Assembly (NCBI RefSeq): GCF_011386835.1 | Contig: NC_088809.1 | Span: forward strand, 1,807,001 to 1,871,000 | Origin: Chrysemys picta bellii | Taxonomy: Eukaryota > Chordata > Testudines > Emydidae | Reading direction: 5' to 3' | DNA length: 64,000 nt | Part shown: one piece after another, positions 56,631-64,000 of the stretch | Layout of the letters: each line of letters starts with the position of its first letter | Position numbering within the stretch: position 1 is the stretch's first letter | The notes under the pieces: generated by a model | Told to the model about the DNA's origin: nothing | Database searches by the model: none | What the model saw: only the letters and a program-made list of their open reading frames with translations | Translations under genes and position numbers: made by a program

Positions 56631-58739
56631 GCCTTCCCCTCCCCCCTGCCCCTCCCTTCCCAACTGAGCTGATCCACCCTAATCCTCTGGGATTACCCAG
56701 CAGGCACCAATGGCCATTCTGATGTAAGGAGCCTGTTGCTACCGTCAGCTCTGGGCCATCACCAGGGCACCCCGGGGCCACCCTTCCACAAGCTGCAGTC
56801 CTTTGGGTTTGTGTCTCTTTGCGCCCTGGCTTCCTCTGGGCATCCCCCGGAACATGCACTGCTTGGGGAATGGGGCTGGCAGGCGGTGGCTGCTCCACAC
56901 CCAGCAGGGGGTGCTGTCACACCCATGGGTTATTACTTCGGGGGCTGAAGGGCTCTGTGGGCATGGCAGGGCCCAGCTCAGAGGGAGGAAGCCACCCAGG
57001 CCCACGCTCCCAGGAACGTGCCCCATAGTCCTGGCGGAGCATGCCCCAGGGCTCCCAGGTGCATGGGTTGTGTGGCCAGGGCACAGCTCTGCCCTGGGCA
57101 TGCTACCAGGTCCTGGCAGGAGTGCGGCAAGCTCCAACTGCAGCAGGCAGGATACTTTGTCAGGGGCCTGGTTAAACACCAAGAATGCACAGGCCCCAGG
57201 TTCTGAAGCGCAGGAGATGACACATACCCCGCCACCAGAGGGTCCCCTGTCTCCTGCATGTCTGGACTGGCCCCAGGACACAGGCTGGGGAAGGTGGTGT
57301 CAGGGCTGGGAATGCCCTGACAGAGGCGTGGGAAGCTTGCTCAGTCCCTGCCTCCCTGCACCCAGCACCGCCAGCCCCTGGCCAGGCACAGGGCAGAGCC
57401 ATAGATGCCGAGAGAACCCGCGAGGTTCCCAGGCCACCAACAGGTCTTCTCACGGGTGGGACGCACAGCGAGGAGCGGGAAACGTAGCCTGAACAGCAGG
57501 ATCGGGCCCTGCCCTAAACACGTCCCCTGGGCCCTGCCCTAAACAATGCGGGGAATGCTGGGGCCTCCCAGTAGGCTGCTGCGGCGCCGGCTGACTGGCA
57601 GAGGTCCCCGCGGGGATGTGGAATTGACGTGTATGGAACCACTGAGAAAGGACTCCAGTCAAGATCAAGGTCATTTACCAGCTGGGGCCCTGCCTTCGCC
57701 CTGCTGTGCTGACAATCCCATGGGGTGACTCTTCCCCATCACATGGGCCAAGTGTTCCTTCCCTGGACAGCCCACAACAGGCTCAGGAGGCCAAGCTGGG
57801 AGCGCAGCAGCCCCAAATCAAGACGCTGCCCCTCAGGGCCACCCCGAGCCCCAGACGCCAGCCCCCAGGGCTGCCCCATGCACCCCAGGATCAGCCGCTC
57901 CCAACAGCAATACTGGGCAAAAGACGACAATTGCCCCCCTCCCCCCCCCCCCAGTTCGCCTCCTGAGGTCCCTGGAAATGAAAGTCAGAACAAGCCTAAC
58001 AAGGATGCAGCTGGCCCCTTGCTGCCTGCCCTCCCCAGCCCTAGTCTGGGCTGTGCCTCCCTTGGCTGGGGGCTCTCTGGGCAGTGTCCCACTCTCACAT
58101 GGGAGCGACAAGGTGTCCCAGGCTCTAGACGATGCCCGATGGGGGCCAGGTCCTCCAGCCCCGAGGAGCGGCAGGCCGGCCCTGTGTTATGCAGGTGGAG
58201 CAGAACGCACACCTGGAGGGTTGGGGAGCACTAAAGGGGCCCCCCCGAACTCCACCAGCCTGTGACCAGGGCTCCATTTTCCTTAATGGCCGAGGAACTG
58301 CAGGCTCACGACAACCGCGCCCTGACAGCAGCAGGCCCAGGTACAAGGGGCCTTCAGGTCCCCCAGCTCCCAGCTTTGCTCCTGACGTGCCACCCTAGTG
58401 CCACCTCAGCCCAGGCAAGGAGACGGCTGGGGGGCCCAGCAGCCAGTCACGGCCATGCTGCTGTGAAGCGACGCATCGCTTTGCGGGCGGTCCGTCCCCA
58501 GCACGAGCCCCTTGCTCAGATCCAGTGCTCAGCCCCGGTGCCTCTTTCATTACAAACTCAGCACTGCTCAGCTCCCCCGAGGGCTGCAGCACAGGGAGGG
58601 GGGCAGGAGGGCTGCCCATCTCCGCTCCAATCCCACCCACCTCCTGCTCGGGAAGAGGCTGTCAGCCCTGGTGCTGGAGGCGCCTCTCGCCGGTGTGCCC
58701 TCCCTACCTTTCATCTGCTTGCTGCTCAAAAGAAACACA

Positions 58740-58835
58740 CATGCAGAGTTTAATTAACTTTATTGATATTCAGAAATTAGGAGAATGACTAAAGGTAATT
58801 GCTCATTAAAAATCATTACACTGACACAGCAGGCA
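58740..58835. promoter_or_regulatory. AT-rich island with TTTAATTAA
   Basis: TTTAATTAA (58749-58757), TTATTGATATTC, GGTAATTGCTCATTAAAAAT. Candidate conserved element. Confidence 0.4.
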
Positions 58836-60154
58836 CTGTGCAGGCAACCTCCTGCCTTGCAATTACGGCTAGAGCTTCGCTGAGGCCTGCCCGGACCCCA
58901 CGGCCACGCTGGCCCTGCACCGGCTACAAGGAGTGCGGTTCCAAGTGCTGAGCCATGGAAGTGGGGCACGGCTGGACCATCAGCCTGGCCTTTCCCAGCT
59001 TGCTGTCGTGCTGACCAGCTCCCCAGTGCCAGAGCACCACAGTGCCCCCAGCCCTGCCTCCTTCGCCACCCTGCATGAGAGGGGCCCCGGCCAGAGCAGG
59101 GAGCTGCAGGGCCTCTCCCCAGCTCCCAGCCTCAGGGTGTGGGGAGCTGACTCTAGCTTGGGGATGGTTCCAGTCTAGCCCATGCAGCACCATCCTCTTA
59201 GACCGACCCCAGGGACCAGCCTGGCATGCTCCAAAGGAGAGATGCTCCACTGCCCATCACTGCCGAGCCCAGGGGAGTGGGGACGTGGCATCTCTGCCCT
59301 CAGGGGGAGGCCCAGGCCCTTGCTGGCACCTCACACAGCAGCTCCTCCCTCTCGGCTAGGAAAGGATTGAAGAACCGTTTCCCCTCCGGCCGCCTCCCAC
59401 AGACAGTGGCCACTGGCTGTAGGCGAGCTGGGCCCGGGCAGAGCACGAAGCCGGGGAGCCCAGTGTCAGAAGGGGGCTGCCAGGCCACTGCCAGTGCTGG
59501 TCTCCCCACCCTCTCTGCAGCCCAGAGCATGCAGCCCCCTTCGCCCCTCACATGCCAGGCTCCCAGTGTGGGACGCGGGAGCCAAGTGGCTGCTAGCAGG
59601 GCTGCGTGTGCAGGGAGAGTCCAACCTTCAGGGTGGCGGCTGGTGCAGCAGCATGGGCCCAGAGGTGGCAGCCAGAGCACTCCCCAGTACTTACCCCGCC
59701 TGCTGGGGTTTACCTGCATGGATGGGGGCTGGGCCGCCACTGGGATAATGCTGCTGAAGCCCCCCAGAGCAGCAGGTCATGGCATGAACTCCCATTGAAC
59801 TGAATGGAGTGGGTGACGCCTCTCACAGCAATTGGTTCAGGCTCTCTGCAGACACTGGCAGATGTTGCTGTGTCGGTTACATGCAGGACATGGTTTTGAG
59901 CTTTTCCCCTCAACCACAAGAGCTTTTTATTTAAAAAAGGAAGCGGAGGTCTTGTGCTGATCACCTGACTCCAGGAGCTGGGGCCCTAGGCCTATGGTCC
60001 CTGAGCCTTAAACCAGCTTTGAAACTACACTGACTTCCATGGAGGCACTCCAGAGACACACTGGGACAGGCCTCACATTTCAATATTGACCCAGCCAAGT
60101 GCTTCAGACTGTTCTGAAACTCAGCCCCTCTCCCCCCACCCCGGCAGCTGCTTT

Positions 60155-60410
60155 AGGAGGCAGATTTGAGGCACACAACTATGGATGGGAAATCAATTAA
60201 CCTTCCAGCTCCAGCAAACACTCCCCGGCTGCGAACTCCAGCGATGAGGACATTCCCCCAGAACAGCACCATGCAAAGCATTGTGGGCAACAGCTGCATA
60301 TCTGCCAGCCAGCCAGCAATGTCGACGTCTTTGCATTGCTTACAAGGCTGAATTACTGCCGACAACATATGGTGCTTTATGTAACTAGCTAGATACGGCT
60401 TCTCCTTGCA
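60155..60410. promoter_or_regulatory. Candidate conserved element near 60.3 kb
   Basis: AATCAATTAACC, ACCATGCAAAGCATTGTGGG, CAGCTG, TTTGCATTGC, CATATG, CTTTATGTAACTAG. Dense in POU, SOX and E-box-like words. Confidence 0.4.
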
Positions 60411-61734
60411 TCTCCACTATTAACCACGTTTGCTCATGCCTTGCCCTCCGCCAGCGAGCTCTGCTGGGGCAGGAAGGCCCTGAACAGCGCAAACAAGTCT
60501 GAAAGCGACAAGGGAGCCCGTCTACCAATAAATCCGAGGGGAGAGATGTACTGCACTACGAAAACAGCTAGCTCTCTGCAAGTAATTACCCACCAAGCCA
60601 ACGGGGCCCTGGCAGCTCCCTGCCCGGCCACTCAGGGTCTCTCGGAAACACAACAGCCTCCAAAGGTCAGCGAGGTGGTAGTTAGAAATTGCAGCTCACA
60701 TTCCTGCCAGGAGCTCAGCACCAGTCACCACCCTAAGAAGCCAGCGGGACCCAAATATCCCATTTCTACTCTTCGGAGGAGCTGCTCACAGCACACATGG
60801 AGTGGGAACAGCACACGGTACAAACTCCATTAACTGGGCCCCCAGCAGCCCCGGGACCAGATCCTCAGCACAGTTCCATTGGCCAAGTTCCCCCAGCCCC
60901 CGTTGGTTGAGGCCCCCCCTCCTGGCTGCCAACGATGCAGAGGAAGGTCCATCACGCACATACAATTCCTCCTCCAGAGGGGAGGTGCAAACACGCTCAT
61001 CCAACCCTCAGCAAGTTTAATTACAGCCTCCCGCAGCCTCAGCTAAACCGCATATATTTGGAGAACTGTAATTTCCCTGCCCTCGGAGTGCCGAGCGATG
61101 CAGCCTGAAAGCCTAGCCTCCCGCCCCCTGCCATCCAACGCGCTCCGAGAACCGCCTTGCAGGCTGAAATCCTCCTGCCTGACACGGAGGACTCCCCCAG
61201 GCCCCTGCCATATGGCTGGCTTAGAGCATCCCTCTCCCACTCAGGGTGTCATTCCTATTGCCATCTGGCTGCCTCCAGCACAGCAAAGCAGCGACGGAGC
61301 AAACACGGCAAGCTCTGCTAAGGTGGGCTGCTTTTTTCCCAGGCATCTTCATTTCAGGGAGAGTTCAGGACACGCACCACCAGGTTTGGAAGGGGGGGAA
61401 AAAAAGAGTTTGACACTTAGCAGCTCATGTTCCCGCTACCTCCAGCACCCAAGGGAAGCCGGCTGCTGTTTGCTTTTCCTCCGGCTAGCTCGCAGCAACC
61501 TCTGGTTAACAAAGAGGTTCACCTGGCAGTCACCCTCGCTCCCCAAGGATGGCCCACTGCTACCCTTAGGCTGCCCGGCCTCCTCCCACCAAGACACAGT
61601 TCCACTGGGGGCTGGAGCGTGAGGAGCCAGAGACACTCAGCTCCTTGGCCTGTAGCTTGCAATTAAAGCACCAGCAAGAAGCTTGACATGGTTTTCAAGA
61701 TGGCCTCTGCATTTCCATGCAGGGAAGCACTGGA

Positions 61735-61985
61735 GCACTCTGAGTAATGCCAGCCTAATATCAGCCTAATAGGGGAGTATTTGGGGAGAATTATTGAGCC
61801 AAGGCTTTATAGACTAACAAGTGTTCTGACTCATGTGAGCTGCGAGCTCAGTCCCCGAGCAAGGAGAGAAGCAAAGCTCCAAGTCACAGAGAAATCAATC
61901 CAGAAATACCCAGAGCAATGAGACTACAGGAGCACTGCAGATTTAAGGGCATGTCAGACAATGTGGCAATTAAGGAAAACCCAAG
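61735..61985. promoter_or_regulatory. AT-rich island near 61.85 kb
   Basis: Duplicated CAGCCTAATA words, GAGAATTATTGAGCC, GAAATCAATCC and GGCAATTAAGG. Candidate conserved element. Confidence 0.3.
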
Positions 61986-63149
61986 GGGCCAGTCAGCCCT
62001 CTGGAGATGCAGGCAGGGTAGGGGAGAGAGGCCTTCCCAGGCTCCTGGGAGAGTCCTTGCAGCCAGCATGAAGCAGCGTTCTCCCACAGCCCAGGGGGGG
62101 GGCCCTCTGCTCTAGGCGGGGGTGGTGGGGAACACAGGGGCAGCTCACCACCCGAACAAAGGCCTGAGCCAGACCCCGTGGGGAGACTCTGATTGGTTCC
62201 CTGGGCTTCGGATCAGGCCCAGCGAGCTAACAGTGTTTCCCTTGGTGAGCTACCCAGAGAGACATGACCATGTGCCATGACAAGGTAATACGGCCTTCCT
62301 CCCTCTCTCCAAAACGGTAACTCTGGCCTCCCCAGCAACGTCCGGCCCAGCGCGGATCCCTGGGCAAGGAGCCCTGGGCAGGGCTCACACTCGGGAACAG
62401 TCCAGCTGCTCGGAGGATCCGCAGTGAGCAGAGCAGGGGGATTGGTAACCAGTCTGTGGTTCTTTGCATGTCCGTCCTCTGCTGGCGTCCCGGGAGAGGC
62501 GCCAGAGCCTAAGAGCGGAGCGGAGATGGGGGGCGACTGGGACGGGGCGACTGGGACGCCAGGCGTTATGCCCCCATGACGTTTGCGATGGCCTGGGCTG
62601 TGCAGAGGTCACAGAGCCAGGGGCCACTGCAGCAGGATGGGGCAGATGCCCCAGAAGCACTACTGGCAACCGAAGGCATCACAGCAGCACCAGGGGGCCT
62701 GGGCCGTGCCCTAACCCTAGTGGGTATAAATGGATGTTAGAAGAAAAAAACGCTACTGAACATCTAAGCAGCCGGGGAGGCTCCTTCAGGAGCGCTCCCC
62801 CCTCCGGGAGGAAAAGGCACCAGGGAAGGTGTATTACCGGCTCTGGTGGGGGGTTCTCTTTTGATCATGTCCAGCATGGGAGCTTGTTATTGTATTAATA
62901 CCAGAGACTGGGAAGAGCCAGGCCTCCCCTCAATTAGCCACTGCCTGGTGCACCAGCCCCCAGGGCTCTCCCGTGTTACTGGCAGGGCCGACCCGCCAGC
63001 CCACAGAAACCGGCCCTAGAGCGCCAGCCCCGGGAAGCAGCACATGGGGGGGCTCTGGGAGCCAAACCACCATCTTAGGTCAGCAGCTGGGCAGGGTTTT
63101 CGCCCCATCGCGGCCTCGGGCCCACTGCTGCCCATGGGCTGAGGGCACA

Positions 63150-64000
63150 CCCGGAGCTGTGGGGGAGCGCGGAGCCGGGCCGGGGCCCCGGGACACCGGG
63201 GCGCTCTGACAACGGGCGCAGCAGGACAAGTCGTTCGGCGAAGATCGCAGGAAGCCGAAGGAAAGGAGGCGGCGAAGCGCGGGCTCCTGGCGAAGGCGGC
63301 GGGAATTGGTGTCTGGCAGCCCCGCTATCAGCAGAGGGCGGGCGGTGCTGCGAGTCCCGCAGCCAGAGACACCCGCTTCAGCGAAGCGGTTCGTGCGGAA
63401 TCCGGTTTCACCCAATCGCAGGAGGCTCGGGGTAAACCAGTTCCGTGTCCCCCCGGCCCGGGCAGGCTACTCCTGTTTGCAGCGCTACAAAGGAGCTTTA
63501 CCAGCAGTCCGCGCCGTGCCGAGAGGGGTAACGGGGCGGCCAAAGGCAGAGCAGACTCACACGCGTTTACACGGGCAGCTCCAGTCATTCGGAGCGGGCG
63601 CTAGAGCAGCCGCGCCGGGACCTGCAGGGAACGGCGGGGCTGTTGGGGGCAGGCGCGCCGGGCCAGCCTCATCCCCCCCACGGCTCGGGCCAGGGGGGTC
63701 CCAGCCAAGGCGGGACCCCGCGTAGGAATTACAGACACTCGGCAACTGACGTCCAAAGGCAAAAGGATCCGCTACGCCCAGCCCCGCACTCCAGCCCCGC
63801 GCCCCTAGCAGCGGGCTGCGGTGCCCGACACCCCGCGCACGCGGCGGCCGAGCGAGCAGCCCAGAGGCGGGCAGGGGGCTGCCGGAATTGTTCCCCGAAC
63901 GCCCCTCCCCGGGCCGGGCGCGGCTGCGTCCCGGCCGGGAGCCGAAGTCCCCAGCCCGCTCCCCACCCGCGAGCGAGCTCCCGTGTCTGCCCCGCAAACC
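63150..64000. promoter_or_regulatory. CpG-rich block, possible promoter CpG island
   Basis: CpG density rises sharply from about 63.15 kb to the window end (GGCGCGCC-like words, GCGCGG, CCGGCCGGG). It lies upstream of SEZ6 exon 2 at a distance comparable to the long first intron in mammals, so it may be the SEZ6 promoter or that of the next gene. No convincing signal-peptide exon was found in it. Confidence 0.5.

Larger units (their letters stand above)
31917..64000. other. SEZ6 intron 1 and upstream sequence; no other gene seen
   Basis: 32 kb without a recognisable protein-coding gene. Longest frames are GC- or repeat-driven. It contains a hAT-type MITE, a turtle-type repeat, MIR-like fragments, poly-G tracts, a 68-bp minisatellite, about a dozen AT-rich islands and a CpG-rich block at the right edge. 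SEZ6 exon 1 was searched for as a leucine-rich signal peptide ending in phase 1 before GT and was not found. Confidence 0.6.

Noticed and set aside
63557..63997. Minus-strand frame in the CpG block as SEZ6 exon 1
   Set aside because: No hydrophobic signal sequence and no donor at the required phase; composition is simply Arg/Gly/Pro-rich from CpG content.

Overview
The window is vertebrate nuclear DNA: GC-rich, intron-bearing, without operons. The interspersed repeats (SCAN-capsid Ty3/Gypsy elements, a hAT-type MITE, a short repeat containing ACTAACACGGCTAC that I recall as abundant in turtles, MIR-like fragments, many GC-rich minisatellites) point to a reptile, most probably a turtle. The species call is inference; the gene and repeat structures are read from the sequence.

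One host gene fills the window on the minus strand: SEZ6, a neuronal type I membrane protein. I could place 16 consecutive coding exons (2 to 17) between 31916 and 237. All have canonical AG/GT borders and compatible phases and form an open frame of 3,080 nt. In order they encode a Pro/Thr-rich N-terminal region, CUB1, Sushi1, CUB2, Sushi2, CUB3, Sushi3-4-5, a short stem, one membrane span and a short cytoplasmic tail with its stop codon. Exon 1 (start codon and signal peptide) was not found. It may be short and hidden in intron 1, lie near the CpG-rich block at 63.15-64.0 kb, or lie beyond the window. The 3' UTR continues past position 1.

Regions: 1-7 kb holds ten compact exons (17 to 8) with minisatellites in introns 10, 14 and 15. 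7-8.8 kb is intron 6, carrying a 1.2-kb solo LTR with a 5-bp target duplication. 8.9-18.7 kb is intron 5, almost entirely a nested pair of Gmr1-like Ty3/Gypsy retroelements lying antisense to SEZ6. The inner element (9622-13682) has apparently identical 473-bp LTRs and a perfect 5-bp target duplication. It interrupts the gag frame of an older element (9205-18675), which carries a very long open frame and has lost nearly all of its 5' LTR. 18.9-31.1 kb holds introns 4, 3 and 2 with exons 4 and 3, several X-box (RFX-type) motifs and AT-rich homeodomain-site islands. 31.9-64 kb is intron 1: no gene is visible, but there are TEs, a 68-bp minisatellite and about a dozen AT-rich islands that look like candidate conserved regulatory elements.

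The main points for follow-up are the retroelement nest (very recent non-autonomous inner element; outer element with about 850 uncharacterised residues), the X-box motifs, and a turtle-specific-looking change in the cytoplasmic NPxY-type motif of SEZ6.
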